A DNA stretch of 42,986 nt, taken from contig JAHILE010000003.1 of NCBI GenBank assembly GCA_018897155.1, forward strand, positions 1 through 42,986. The letters are read 5' to 3'. This stretch comes from Nanoarchaeota archaeon. GTDB taxonomy: Archaea; EX4484-52; LFW-46. The position numbers and the translations under genes are program-made. The notes under the pieces are model-generated. The model made no database searches. It was not told the DNA's origin and saw only the letters and a program-made list of their open reading frames with translations. Positions 1 through 9,473 of the stretch are shown here, one piece after another; position 1 is the stretch's first letter, and every line of letters starts with the position of its first letter.

Positions 1-1
1 C

Positions 2-187
2 TTTGGATGTCATGAAGGCGCAAAGGATTTTCTGAATTTGAGGCGAATAATCCACAATTTCGTTAATCCGCATATGAGCTTGAAAGGAAAAACGCCTGCT
101 GAAGAAGCTGAAATACATTTGAAATTAGGGCGAATGAAGTTGTTGAATTTGATAACTTATGTTGTTGATATGGATGACGATAAGTAG
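2..187 (+). CDS. Transposase, C-terminal fragment (partial at window edge)
   Basis: The first 61 codons read open from the window edge to TAG at 185-187. The peptide contains HNFVNPHMSLKGKTPAEEAE, which matches the C-terminal signature of DDE/integrase-core transposases (…NFxRPHxxLxGKTPAEAA…). The catalytic DDE residues would lie to the left, outside the window, so intactness cannot be judged. The next gene, PAN, starts only 52 nt after the stop, so the right end of this insertion sequence must lie inside the PAN promoter region. The exact IS family is not certain; an IS6-like or related rve-fold group is most likely. No terminal inverted repeat can be recognised without the other end. Confidence 0.7.
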   Translation, partial: FGCHEGAKDFLNLRRIIHNFVNPHMSLKGKTPAEEAEIHLKLGRMKLLNLITYVVDMDDDK

Positions 188-204
188 ACAATATCACGAA
201 ATAC

Positions 205-239
205 ATAAATATAAATACCCCCCCACATAATTTATTGCC
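205..239 (+). promoter_or_regulatory. TATA promoter of PAN, probably leaderless
   Basis: An A/T-rich TAAATATAAATA block at about 207-218 lies 25-30 nt before the PAN ATG at 240. It is followed by a C-run and TTTATTGCC. No Shine-Dalgarno is seen, so the transcript probably begins at or next to the ATG. The box lies within 30 nt of the transposase stop. Confidence 0.5.
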
Positions 240-1391
240 ATGGAAGACGTCAAAGAAAAAGATATCTCGAGCGCAGAACAGATGCCTGCGCAGGACTGGC
301 ACGCAATTAATCTTGAAACAGAAAATCGCGTTCTCAAAAAGCGAGTCATCGACCTTGAAACAGAAATGGATAAGTTCTCAAAGCCGCCTCTTATAGTCAC
401 ATCAATTGTCGACATCATCAGCCCGCGGGAGGTAATAATACGCCTCAACAGCGGTGATTTTGAAGTCGCGGTTTCTCGCGCACTTGAGGGAAAACTCACG
501 ATTCTTGATCGCGTCCTGGTCGATCAGAAATCACTCACAGTAATTAGAAAAATCGGCGTCACAAAACACTTTGACGTCTCAAATTATGTCATAATTGAAA
601 AGCCCGAAGTTTCATGGAACGATATTGGCGGCCTGAAAAGCGTAAAAGAAGAGCTTCAGGAAGTAATAGAACTGCCGTTGCTTAAGCCTGAGCTTTTCAA
701 GAAAGTCGGAATCGACCCTCCAAAAGGCGTGCTTCTTTATGGGCCTCCAGGAACCGGAAAAACCCTTCTTGCAAAGGCTGCGGCTGCAACAACAAACGCC
801 ACATTCATCGAAATCGTAGGCTCGGAGCTTGTGCAGAAATTCATAGGCGAGGGAAGCAAATTCGTGAAATCCATATTCGATTTGGCGCGAGAGAAAGCCC
901 CGGCAATCATATTTATCGATGAGCTCGACGCAATAGCTGCAACAAGAATCGATGTCGGAACAAGCGGCGAGCGAGAAGTCCAGCGCACATTCATGCAATT
1001 GCTCTCAGAAATCGACGGCTTTAAACCGCTCGGTAATGTAAAAGTAATCGGCGCGACAAACCGGCTTGACATCCTTGACCCGGCGGTAACGCGCCCTGGA
1101 AGGCTTGATAGATTGATAAAAGTCGAAATAATTACAATTGAAGAGCGCCTTGAAATACTAAAGATTCATACGCGCAATATGAATCTTGGCGCAAATGTTT
1201 CTCTTGAGAAAATCGCGCACATGTGCGATAAACTGTCAGGTGCAGAGCTAAAAGCAATATGCACCGAAGCAGGATATTTTGCGATACGCGCAAGCAGGAC
1301 AGAAATCGCAATGGATGACCTTCTTGACGCAGTAAAGAAAGTGAAGAAACCGGAGAATCGCGCGCATCTAACGCTTTATGGGGATGTATAG
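240..1391 (+). CDS. pan: Proteasome-activating nucleotidase (PAN), AAA+ ATPase
   Basis: This is the hexameric ATPase that unfolds proteins and feeds them into the archaeal 20S proteasome in the cytoplasm. At 383 residues it is shorter than the roughly 400-430 usual in the family. Residues ~20-48 form the N-terminal coiled coil, ~50-120 the OB domain, and ~125-383 the AAA+ module. The Walker A motif GPPGTGKT is at 168-175, Walker B IIFIDE at 223-228, and the arginine-finger region is RPGRLDR. PAN normally ends in a hydrophobic-Tyr-X (HbYX) motif that docks into the 20S ring. Here the protein ends LYGDV, so the LYG triplet is followed by two extra residues. No proteasome subunit gene is adjacent. 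Confidence 0.93.
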   Translation: MEDVKEKDISSAEQMPAQDWHAINLETENRVLKKRVIDLETEMDKFSKPPLIVTSIVDIISPREVIIRLNSGDFEVAVSRALEGKLTILDRVLVDQKSLTVIRKIGVTKHFDVSNYVIIEKPEVSWNDIGGLKSVKEELQEVIELPLLKPELFKKVGIDPPKGVLLYGPPGTGKTLLAKAAAATTNATFIEIVGSELVQKFIGEGSKFVKSIFDLAREKAPAIIFIDELDAIAATRIDVGTSGEREVQRTFMQLLSEIDGFKPLGNVKVIGATNRLDILDPAVTRPGRLDRLIKVEIITIEERLEILKIHTRNMNLGANVSLEKIAHMCDKLSGAELKAICTEAGYFAIRASRTEIAMDDLLDAVKKVKKPENRAHLTLYGDV

Positions 1392-1508
1392 ACCGTCGCC
1401 AATATGTTTTGGTAGACATACCTGAGTAAAATAAGCGTATGTTTAATGACGATGCGTCCAATACGTTTTACAGTAACATAACACTGCATATAGCGTCTAA
1501 TCAAAACA

Positions 1509-2885
1509 TTATCGCTTCTTAGCTGCCGGCTTGCGTTTAAAGAAATACGCGCCCAAACCGACAAGCACTATAAGACCTATTATTGATAATGTGCTGCCGG
1601 ATGCAAAGGCGAACATTCTGCCGGTGATTCCTGACAAACCGCTGGATTTAGACGCGCTATCATCGGATGCATCTGCGCTTGTCAATATGATCTCACAAGG
1701 CTGTGTTGTCAGGGGAAGGTCTTCTATTGAACCGCATTTGTTCGCATCAGTACAGCTTCTTTTCTGGATTCCGCCAGTGCATTCAGACCATGCATTGCAG
1801 GTCCATCGTTCGTTACACAGACCGCTTGATGTTGTTAAAGAAGAACTACTTACGGAATTGTTTGTAGGTGGAATTATTTTAGTATTATTTGTTGATGTAG
1901 TTTGTATTGATCCTCCGGAACTTCCGCCGCTGCCACTACTGCCAGAGCCTTCGCCAGGGGGTGTGGATGCAATGTAGGTCAGATTGCTAATAAGTGAATT
2001 CATATTTCCACTTCCATCTCTTGAGTAATATGTGAACTTATAACCTCCTGCTATTGATGGTGTTACGGACACGCTGTAATAATACTCATTTCCAATATGG
2101 CTAACTTGTGCCAAGGTATAGTTTGTCTTTACTTGATTGGGATCTTGAAGTTCCAGTTTTACCCAGTCCATGTTGTTTGCCTCTGTTGCATTAACATAAA
2201 CTGTAAATGGATTATTAGTATTTCCGCTTAAAGCTGAAATAGAATCATTATGCAGTACTGGCGCTATTGTATCTGATATAGTCACAGTACTTGAATTAAC
2301 CCACGTGCTATTATACGTTCCGTCGTAAGCGCGAATAGAACAGATAACCTGATCATTTAAAGAATAATTACCGACGCCAAGAATTTGTCCAGTAATTGGT
2401 TTTAACAAATCATTAACATACCACTGAAACCAATGTGCACTCATTGTATCGGAATTCACATCAAAATAAGTATATGTACAGTTAAGAGAATCATTTAAAG
2501 TTGCAGAACTTGGCGAAATCATAGCGGTGACAACAGGTGGTACATTAACAGTTATCGCAAGATCAAGATTTGTTGATTTTCCGTTTGCGAAAATATCGCT
2601 TGCTGCCTGAACAGTATTAACAAATATAAGAATTGTGTCACCCTGATTATTCGGATTCTCTACAATAAGATTATATGCTCCGCCAGAAGTTGTTTTAGCC
2701 GAACCTGCCAAATCTCCGTAGATGGTAGCTGTTATGGATGTTCCGACAGGAGCAGGAACGCCGTTTATGGTCGCTATGCCCCAAAACTGATGCGGAGGCA
2801 TAGTTGGAGCAGTTACTTCTGCAAACGACGGCTGTGCAGCTAACAGCAACATAGATAACGCAAGCAAAAAATATTTTAGTGTCAT
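1509..2885 (-). CDS. Secreted, C-terminally membrane-anchored Ig-like surface protein
   Basis: The start at 2885 (MTLKYFLLALSML…) is chosen because it opens directly on a signal peptide ending around PSFA; an upstream Met at 2915 would add ten polar residues. The mature part begins with a carboxypeptidase-regulatory-like β-sandwich (GIATINGVPAPVGTSITATIYGD), followed by one or two Ig-like domains. A Ser/Gly/Thr-rich linker comes next, then a small Cys-rich module (CNERWTCNAWSEC…KRSC) resembling thrombospondin type 1 repeats. The C-terminus has one transmembrane helix and a basic KRKPAAKKR tail, so the chain is anchored with its bulk outside. It lies downstream of the giant surface protein, separated by a strong terminator, and has its own promoter. 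No enzymatic motif is visible. Adhesion or envelope structure is inferred. Confidence 0.8.
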   Translation of the reverse strand: MTLKYFLLALSMLLLAAQPSFAEVTAPTMPPHQFWGIATINGVPAPVGTSITATIYGDLAGSAKTTSGGAYNLIVENPNNQGDTILIFVNTVQAASDIFANGKSTNLDLAITVNVPPVVTAMISPSSATLNDSLNCTYTYFDVNSDTMSAHWFQWYVNDLLKPITGQILGVGNYSLNDQVICSIRAYDGTYNSTWVNSSTVTISDTIAPVLHNDSISALSGNTNNPFTVYVNATEANNMDWVKLELQDPNQVKTNYTLAQVSHIGNEYYYSVSVTPSIAGGYKFTYYSRDGSGNMNSLISNLTYIASTPPGEGSGSSGSGGSSGGSIQTTSTNNTKIIPPTNNSVSSSSLTTSSGLCNERWTCNAWSECTGGIQKRSCTDANKCGSIEDLPLTTQPCEIILTSADASDDSASKSSGLSGITGRMFAFASGSTLSIIGLIVLVGLGAYFFKRKPAAKKR

Positions 2886-2923
2886 AATATAATCACAATC
2901 GCTTGATTCAATCAAATGTTAAT

Positions 2924-2947
2924 ACTTATAAGTAAAAACTTATAAAG
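2924..2947 (-). promoter_or_regulatory. Palindromic TATA region before the Ig-like surface protein
   Basis: Two copies of ACTTATAA stand 14 nt apart; the first is part of the perfect palindrome ACTTATAAGT (2924-2933). On the minus strand this gives TTATAAGT-loop-ACTTATAA some 40-60 nt before the ATG at 2885. It could supply the TATA box and a symmetric binding site. The transcription start is not resolved. Confidence 0.35.
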
Positions 2948-2971
2948 CCTTGTTTCTAACAAACTCAAAAA

Positions 2972-3001
2972 AATAAAGGGCCACGGACAGAAGTCCGTGG
3001 C
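2972..3001 (-). terminator. Intrinsic-type terminator after the giant surface protein
   Basis: A perfect 9-bp hairpin, GCCACGGAC-loop AGAA-GTCCGTGGC (2980-3001), is followed on the minus strand by a T-rich tract (TTTATTTTTTT). It lies about 25 nt past the stop at 3027 and isolates this gene from the next minus-strand gene. Confidence 0.7.
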
Positions 3002-3026
3002 ATTGTTTGTTTAATTATTGTTTTAT

Positions 3027-6000
3027 CTATGGCGCGTATTGATCCGGCTCATCCATGTGTATCCAGTATCCGTATCCCGCAACCATTCTGTATTTGCCGT
3101 TGTGCGGTTCATTCCATACATCGTTCTGGAACTGTATGACCCACTGGTCATTCATGCAGTTTACGCGTGTGTATAGCGATTCCCATCGCGGGTATCCGTT
3201 ATGCAAATCAACGAGTGAATGCAATGAATCGTAAGTGTGGTCCCAATATATCGGGCCTACATCATACGAGCACTCAGGGTCTTCGCCATACTGTTGCCAT
3301 TCTGTACCGTAAAATCCGATAAGGTTCCAACCGGCAGTCAAAGGTCTAGCAGGTGGAATAGTTACTGGGCTTAACAAACTTCCGCCAATCCATATTTTCT
3401 CGCGGCTCTTTGAAAGCACCCAATATCCCCAACCAGGCTTTACAGTGTTCAATGTATCTGGCGCAGGTCCCGGAGTCCATACAGACCACGTTCCATTGTC
3501 ATAAGCCCATACAGCAATTATGTTGTCCTTCACATCCTTAAACAGGTTTTCGATGCTGTTGTTCAAAAGCACAAATGGCACGGATATGAGGTTCCATTTT
3601 TGATAAAGGTTAAGCTCAAATCTTGTGCCTTCGACCTTGAACATTTCATCGTCTTCAGGACCTTGATTGCCAAGCGCGTCAGTGCAGTAGAACTTCAGGT
3701 TGTGGTTTGATTCATTCCTGAGGTATAGCGTTACTGACGATTCATCACCTACTGTGCAGTATCCGTCAGGGCCAATCTGTCCGCCAAGCATTCCGCAGTA
3801 GTATGGTGTGAGGTCCTTTAGGTTATCGAAGTTTATATTAAAGGATATTTCTGAATGGTCTACCGGATGCGGCTCTGGGTCGTTGCAGCTCATTGTTATG
3901 GGTGTGAGCGTAGTAACTTTCCAGCAGGTCTCATTTGCGCATCTTTCCGGAAGGTTGGGGAAGTAAGTCACTTCGTCCTTCTCGTTTACTCCATCCCATA
4001 TTGCCTTTGGCTCGCCAACTGTTTTGTTTGTTTCTGGCGCGGTATTATCGACAAATACGCACTGCTTCTTAACATCCTCTGTCTTTTCGACATTGTCTAT
4101 GCTATAGTATTCAATGAGATGGCAGGATTGTTCATCAATCTGGAATGGTGTTGTATACGTGTTCCATTCGCCATCTCCGCTTTGCTCTTGGCAGATATCA
4201 TCGCTTAAGCAAGGCAGATTGCCTTCCATCAATGTTACCTTATAATTGGTTTCGTTCACACCAGATTTATGCGGTCCTGCGTCTTCAACAGAGAGTGCAA
4301 TGTTTGTCTCTGAAGTCACCCATTTCGAAGTTTCATTGTTATAATATGGTTCGCCATAGTGCTTTGATGTTACTGGCGGCGTCTTGTCGACGTAGAATGT
4401 TTCGCGGTCAGTTACAGAGTTTCCAAGCTCGTCCCTGCAGGTAATTGTCAGCTTATGCTTTGACTCTTCCGGAAAGTTAATGTCAAACGGAGCAATTACT
4501 CCGATTTGTCCGCTGCCAATCTTTTGGCCGCCGTATACTGTGTAATCCCAGTCACAAGTAACGTTATTCACCGGGTGCGGTTCAGGATCAACTGCTTCGA
4601 CATGTATCTGAGTCACGCCGTCAATATAGCACTTCGGCTTTTGGGCGCATTCTACGCTTAAGTCATCAGCACATACATCCGACAGAGATTCAATTTCTAT
4701 TAGATTTTCAGGAGGACATGCACCTGCTCTTGGCCCGACAATTGTCTTGTTTATAACCGGAGGCTGTGTATCAACGATATCGATTTCGCTATTTATCGGT
4801 CCCGTATTTCCAAGTCCGTCAACACAGTAATACTCAAGTTCATGGCATGAGTCTTCAGGGAAGTGAATTATCTTCTCAAGGAGGTATGGATTACCGTTCA
4901 AATCTCCTCCGTTTGGATCAACCCACGCGGTCCATTCACTACCATCTAAATTGTCGCAACTCTCGTTAAAACGATATCTGTACCATAGCGAGACATGGTC
5001 AACTGGATGTGGAAATGCGTCTTTGCAAGTAAGTGTTATCGGTGTTTGGTTAGTTATGTAAGTTATCTGATTGACATCCTGCCCTTCGCTTCTAACTACC
5101 TTCGGCTCTCCGATTGTCTTATTGACCTCGGGAGGTGTATTGTCTACAAAGACGCACTGCCATTTGACAGGCTCTTCATTTCCAAGTTTGTCAACACTGT
5201 AGTATTCGATAACATGACAAGATTCTTCTGGCTTGTAGAATGACCCGTCATATTCGTTCCACGGCGTGTTCAGATTTACATACTGATCATAGTATTCCGG
5301 ATTGCAATGATTAGATCCGTCAAACTGAGCTCCATCAGCCTCTGAATTCTGGCAGATTATCTCACCCTCTTCATTATTCGTTACGAGCATATTCCTCCAA
5401 TATATTTTATCAACCCCTACTTTTTCGTCTGTTGCATCAAGAGTTACGGGTGTATTTGAGGTTATCCAATGAGCCCATCCGCAAGATACTTCATTAAACA
5501 CTTCATTAAAGTCCCCATTGGCGATATTCAATTCATCAATTAAATAACACTCTTTCGGATACCATTCTTCAACGAATGGCTCTCCGTAGGTTTTGGTTGT
5601 TTCCGGCGGTGTTGAATCGACGAGGAATGTTTCAACGTCTTCTGCCATTGCATTGCCAAGGGCATCCTTGCAGTTTATGACAAGCTTGTGCGTCGAGTCT
5701 TCCTGGAATAGTATGTCCTGTCCATCTTCACCGAACTGACCTGCTTCCACAGTGCACCAACCGTTCTCATACGGCCTTCCTGCGCAGTTTTCTTCTGTTG
5801 TCTGCCATATCAGCTTGTATGTGCACTGAACATTGTTCACGGCGCAAATCTCTCCGCCGTCCTTGACTGCAATGTGCACTCCGTTTTCGTCGTTGTCCCT
5901 AACATAACAATCGTCATCCTCGCTCTTCGGCGGGCATGCATCCTCATTCAGTTCTCCGTCAGTGTAACCGAGGTGGTCAGTTCCAATCATTGTCTTCTCG

Positions 6001-8372
6001 ATAGAAGGCGGAGTATCGTCTACCTTATAATATTGTATGTGCGTTTCACTTTTCTTTTCAACAGCATCTTTACAATAATATTCAAGGTTGTGCATTGATT
6101 CTTCCTGAAAGTTGAATACAAACGGATTTTGCGATGTTGCAGGAACACAGCAGTAGTCGTCAGCTGTCATATCTTCAGGATCACAGTATGTATCTGTATT
6201 ATAGCCCCACTCATAGACGCCAGGGGTTACTTCTACATAATCATAGGATACCTTGAAGCAAATCTCTTCGTCACCTGATGGATGTGGTTCCGGATCCGTG
6301 CAAGTAAATGTTATCGGTGTTTCCTGAGTTACATAATGTTCACAGGACATTTCTGAATATATTTTTATATTGTCCGTGTACCAGCCTTCCTGATTATCAG
6401 GACCGCAGCAACCGTCGCCTGTATCGTACCTGAATCTTACCTGCACATCTTCTCCAGCATAGGCGCTTATGTCATATGAGAAAGTTCTCCACTGCATGTC
6501 GGAGTCATTGTGCAAGGGGTCGTCTCCGTTGCTTGTCTGGACATCACTAATTCCGACACCTCTAACTGGCGGCTCATTTGATAATGTACCTATGCTGCCA
6601 ACATTTACACCGCCGCATGTATTAAGCGTTGCCCATGTCTGGCCGCCGTCACTGGAAATTTCAATCCATTCGACATCGTACCAATCAGGGCATCCGCCTT
6701 CGTTTGCTGTGTAGGAATCAAATTCCAGTGTAATTATGTCATCTCCCGGGAGGGCTATCACCGGCGACATAAGATAGCTGTGCTCGTATCCTCCATGGCT
6801 TCCATGATTTGTCGTTCCGTAAACAGTTGTGCCGAAATCATAGTTGTCTATTCCATAGGCAGTTGTCCTTATTTCCCACCAATCTGAACTATTATATCCC
6901 TCTCGTGGTTCCAGCATGCCATGAGTCCATCCTGTGGCGCCGCTTTCAAAATCTTCTGAAAAGACCGTTATTTCATTGCCTTCTCCTGGTCCGCATATAG
7001 TAACACTAGGGTCCCCTACTTCTTTATCCACAACAGGTGGTTTCTTGTCAACAAAGAAGCAGTTGACATTAGTATTCTCTACATTACCTAGATTATCTAC
7101 GCTGAAATAATATAGTTCATGGCATGATTCTTGGTCCTTGTTTATTGGATTTCCGTCATAGAGATGCCAATTCGGATCGACCTGGCACTCTTCATGAACA
7201 TAGTCCTCGACGCATGCTTCCCAATTAGGATCCTGCTCAGACTCCCAGTTTTCATCGCAATATGCCTGCGCTTCGTTAATACAATAAACTGTTTTCGGAT
7301 TGCCATATGGTGTTGAGACCTCAATAGCATTACAGTATTGAGCAGGATCCCAACAAGAATCCTCACCCTCTGCAAGAACATTCTTGTACCATGTCTTGTC
7401 AACACCTATGTTGCATGAATGACCTGTCGGGTCCGGGTCAACAGCGTTAAGCGTAATTGTTGTTACAGTGTCAATCCATTCAACATTGCCATCTATTTTC
7501 TTTGGCTCGCTGATTATTTTTGTTGTCACCGGCGGTGTCGAGTCGACTTTATCGGTCTCTGTCAAAACTTTCTTATTTCCGGCAAGGTCATAACATTCGA
7601 CTTCAAGATAGTGGTTTGAGTCTCCGACAAATTTTAAATCCCAGTCAAGTGTTTCTCCGTTTTCAACAGTATTCCAATCGCCTGGGACTCCGTCAAGCGT
7701 AACTCTCCACCTGCAGTAGTCAAGACCTAAATCACAGTCTTCATTATTATCAGAAGCATCTAAATGAATATTAGTATTTGTGGTTACCCACCAGTCAAAC
7801 CCGGTTCCGAGTAATTTTGGATCTCCAACAATCTTGGAAATTTGCGGGTTTGAGCAATCTATTCTTACTTGCGGCCAGGTAAATTTTTGTTGGCCTATCG
7901 GTCGATTATTATCTAATGTCGAAATCAGAAATTCGCTTATACATCCTTGGCTCCACATTACGGCATCAAAGGTGAATATCTTACTGTTTCCTGGCTTAAT
8001 TATGGTTGAATTATTATTCCATTCAGTCTTATATTCACAGTAACCATATTGCTGAACGTGATCAAACAATGTCCAACCGGATGGAGCTGAACCGCATGAG
8101 AAATTAGTTATTCCGAGAGTTCCGCTATATATTCTTACTTCATAAATGCTGTCACTGCTGGAAACGTTATTCAATATATTTACTGTGAATGTATCGCCAA
8201 GCTGATTACAGTTTGCAATATCTGGAGATAATGTGATAATCGGATCATGCTGAGCAAACGCAGGGCTCGCGCTAACAGCTAAAAACATAGCGAAGATAAA
8301 TAAGAATGAAATTTTTGCCATATTGCTGGCAGCATTTGTCTTTCCGGCTCCGGATATAAATGTAGATTTCAT
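3027..8372 (-). CDS. Giant secreted Cys-rich repeat protein (~1,780 aa), probable surface protein
   Basis: The start at 8372 is preferred over 8396 because GGAGTTGAG precedes it; the extra residues would be polar. The signal peptide is long, with a hydrophobic core FLFIFAMFLAVSA and a likely cut after AFA. The body has about eight Ig-like/Big-type repeats of roughly 100-190 residues. Each is linked by VDxxPPxxxKxxGEP and contains a conserved SCHxIEYYSVDxLGN strand with paired Cys, suggesting disulphide-stabilised β-domains. Between two repeats sits a MAM/jelly-roll-like insert (FESGATGW…SPVIALPG…VRFRYDTGDG). The C-terminus holds two WNLIxxP…GYGYW(I/V) modules, known from archaeal and bacterial surface proteins. 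There is no C-terminal membrane helix, so attachment must be non-covalent or through a partner. Function is unknown; S-layer, adhesin or host-contact roles are inferences. Confidence 0.85.
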   Translation of the reverse strand: MKSTFISGAGKTNAASNMAKISFLFIFAMFLAVSASPAFAQHDPIITLSPDIANCNQLGDTFTVNILNNVSSSDSIYEVRIYSGTLGITNFSCGSAPSGWTLFDHVQQYGYCEYKTEWNNNSTIIKPGNSKIFTFDAVMWSQGCISEFLISTLDNNRPIGQQKFTWPQVRIDCSNPQISKIVGDPKLLGTGFDWWVTTNTNIHLDASDNNEDCDLGLDYCRWRVTLDGVPGDWNTVENGETLDWDLKFVGDSNHYLEVECYDLAGNKKVLTETDKVDSTPPVTTKIISEPKKIDGNVEWIDTVTTITLNAVDPDPTGHSCNIGVDKTWYKNVLAEGEDSCWDPAQYCNAIEVSTPYGNPKTVYCINEAQAYCDENWESEQDPNWEACVEDYVHEECQVDPNWHLYDGNPINKDQESCHELYYFSVDNLGNVENTNVNCFFVDKKPPVVDKEVGDPSVTICGPGEGNEITVFSEDFESGATGWTHGMLEPREGYNSSDWWEIRTTAYGIDNYDFGTTVYGTTNHGSHGGYEHSYLMSPVIALPGDDIITLEFDSYTANEGGCPDWYDVEWIEISSDGGQTWATLNTCGGVNVGSIGTLSNEPPVRGVGISDVQTSNGDDPLHNDSDMQWRTFSYDISAYAGEDVQVRFRYDTGDGCCGPDNQEGWYTDNIKIYSEMSCEHYVTQETPITFTCTDPEPHPSGDEEICFKVSYDYVEVTPGVYEWGYNTDTYCDPEDMTADDYCCVPATSQNPFVFNFQEESMHNLEYYCKDAVEKKSETHIQYYKVDDTPPSIEKTMIGTDHLGYTDGELNEDACPPKSEDDDCYVRDNDENGVHIAVKDGGEICAVNNVQCTYKLIWQTTEENCAGRPYENGWCTVEAGQFGEDGQDILFQEDSTHKLVINCKDALGNAMAEDVETFLVDSTPPETTKTYGEPFVEEWYPKECYLIDELNIANGDFNEVFNEVSCGWAHWITSNTPVTLDATDEKVGVDKIYWRNMLVTNNEEGEIICQNSEADGAQFDGSNHCNPEYYDQYVNLNTPWNEYDGSFYKPEESCHVIEYYSVDKLGNEEPVKWQCVFVDNTPPEVNKTIGEPKVVRSEGQDVNQITYITNQTPITLTCKDAFPHPVDHVSLWYRYRFNESCDNLDGSEWTAWVDPNGGDLNGNPYLLEKIIHFPEDSCHELEYYCVDGLGNTGPINSEIDIVDTQPPVINKTIVGPRAGACPPENLIEIESLSDVCADDLSVECAQKPKCYIDGVTQIHVEAVDPEPHPVNNVTCDWDYTVYGGQKIGSGQIGVIAPFDINFPEESKHKLTITCRDELGNSVTDRETFYVDKTPPVTSKHYGEPYYNNETSKWVTSETNIALSVEDAGPHKSGVNETNYKVTLMEGNLPCLSDDICQEQSGDGEWNTYTTPFQIDEQSCHLIEYYSIDNVEKTEDVKKQCVFVDNTAPETNKTVGEPKAIWDGVNEKDEVTYFPNLPERCANETCWKVTTLTPITMSCNDPEPHPVDHSEISFNINFDNLKDLTPYYCGMLGGQIGPDGYCTVGDESSVTLYLRNESNHNLKFYCTDALGNQGPEDDEMFKVEGTRFELNLYQKWNLISVPFVLLNNSIENLFKDVKDNIIAVWAYDNGTWSVWTPGPAPDTLNTVKPGWGYWVLSKSREKIWIGGSLLSPVTIPPARPLTAGWNLIGFYGTEWQQYGEDPECSYDVGPIYWDHTYDSLHSLVDLHNGYPRWESLYTRVNCMNDQWVIQFQNDVWNEPHNGKYRMVAGYGYWIHMDEPDQYAP

Positions 8373-8765
8373 TTTTCTCAACTCCAATTCAACCATACTG
8401 ATAAATATGGTGTTTCTTGTTATGCGACAGTTAATCGCACTGCCGCGGATTCAGCATAATCTCTGCAATGAAATTTTATTTAATGAAAACGCAGTGAAAT
8501 AAATTTTTGATGAACTAAAAAAGAGGAATTTTGAAAAGAAAAACTATTTAAAAATACGGCACAACAGCGCCATAAACTTCCGAAGAATTTATTCACAAAC
8601 ATAAGGTTCACCTACAATTCTACCCCCCTTAGGATGTGATTTGGCGGAATAATGGTTTCATTTTGGATGAATGCCCGCAGTATTTTAGGTATTCACCACT
8701 GAATCTATATAAATCTTTTGGTATCTGTCAGAAAAAGTACGTCAAATGCTGTAAAACAAGAAAAA
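8373..8765. other. Intergenic region upstream of the giant surface gene
   Basis: This 390-nt spacer is A/T-rich and contains no convincing gene. A TATA-like stretch on the minus strand (TATTTTTAAATAG, about 8547-8559) lies ~175 nt before the surface-protein start. An imperfect inverted pair (AAATTTTATTT / AAATAAATTTTT) lies at about 8470-8505. A long 5' leader for the surface gene is possible. Plus-strand open frames here run on antisense into the regulator gene and look like shadows. Confidence 0.4.
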
Positions 8766-9473
8766 TTACATCGCCTTCAGAACGGCAATCAGCTCGTCAA
8801 CTGTTTTCGTGCCGGAAAGTATTACGGGAATTTTTTCTGTACGCGCGATTCTTTCCGCCACTTTGTCAAATGCCTCCAGACCGTGAAAAATCACAGCAGC
8901 GGGCTTGACATTTGCAACCTTGATTGCGACAAGCGGCGAGCGCCCGCGCTTGACTCCGGTAAACACAATCGCCTTGCCGGACATAAAATGGTGCATCTCG
9001 GAAAATTCCGCGGGAGAAAAAGATATGATGGCTTTAATCGAATCAATGATTACATACGCGCCGATATTTTTTTCCGCATCGCCATTAAAAAACATTGCTG
9101 TTCCGCCAAGCGCATTTGCAAAATCGCCCAAAGTCTTCGGGGCGTTCAGCTCGCGCACATCAATAACAGAGTCGTGAAAAGTTTCTGCTGAATTAATTGC
9201 GCTTTCGGATGCCGCGCGGCCCATCCCGATATCGAAAGAAGAAAACGCCTTGACGATTTTTTTTATCATCGCAGACCCCGGCGATTTCCTGCGCCCTGAT
9301 TCATAATCGGAAATTATTGAAGAGCGGATGCCTATCTTTTCCGCAAGCCCGCACTGGGATATTTTGAAAATGTCGCGCCATTTGCGTATTGCCGCGCCTG
9401 AGTCGCCTGAAAGAACTATGTCTGACACTATGATTCTTTCCAGATTCTCGCGGAACGCTTCGGTTTCAGACAT
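8766..9473 (-). CDS. XRE-type HTH regulator with C-terminal archaeal domain (COG1709-like)
   Basis: The start at 9473 (MSETEAFRENLERI) is chosen because the longer frame adds hydrophobic residues translated from the promoter. Residues ~25-75 hold a Cro/CI helix-turn-helix: IRKWRDIFKISQCGLAEKIG…SSIISDYESGRRKSPG. The remaining ~160 residues form an α/β domain. It has no catalytic motif I recognise and matches the layout of the archaeal predicted-regulator family with N-terminal XRE and a conserved C-terminal domain. It stands alone on the minus strand. Direct repeats of GTTACT in its promoter could be its own operator. The ligand or target is unknown. Confidence 0.75.
   Translation of the reverse strand: MSETEAFRENLERIIVSDIVLSGDSGAAIRKWRDIFKISQCGLAEKIGIRSSIISDYESGRRKSPGSAMIKKIVKAFSSFDIGMGRAASESAINSAETFHDSVIDVRELNAPKTLGDFANALGGTAMFFNGDAEKNIGAYVIIDSIKAIISFSPAEFSEMHHFMSGKAIVFTGVKRGRSPLVAIKVANVKPAAVIFHGLEAFDKVAERIARTEKIPVILSGTKTVDELIAVLKAM

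Noticed and set aside
3855-8043. About ten plus-strand open frames of 60-117 codons
   Set aside because: They lie antisense to the giant surface-protein gene, show no family signature, and are explained by its codon composition.
8636-9191. Plus-strand frames of 90-157 codons
   Set aside because: Antisense to the XRE regulator, which has clear helix-turn-helix sequence and its own promoter.
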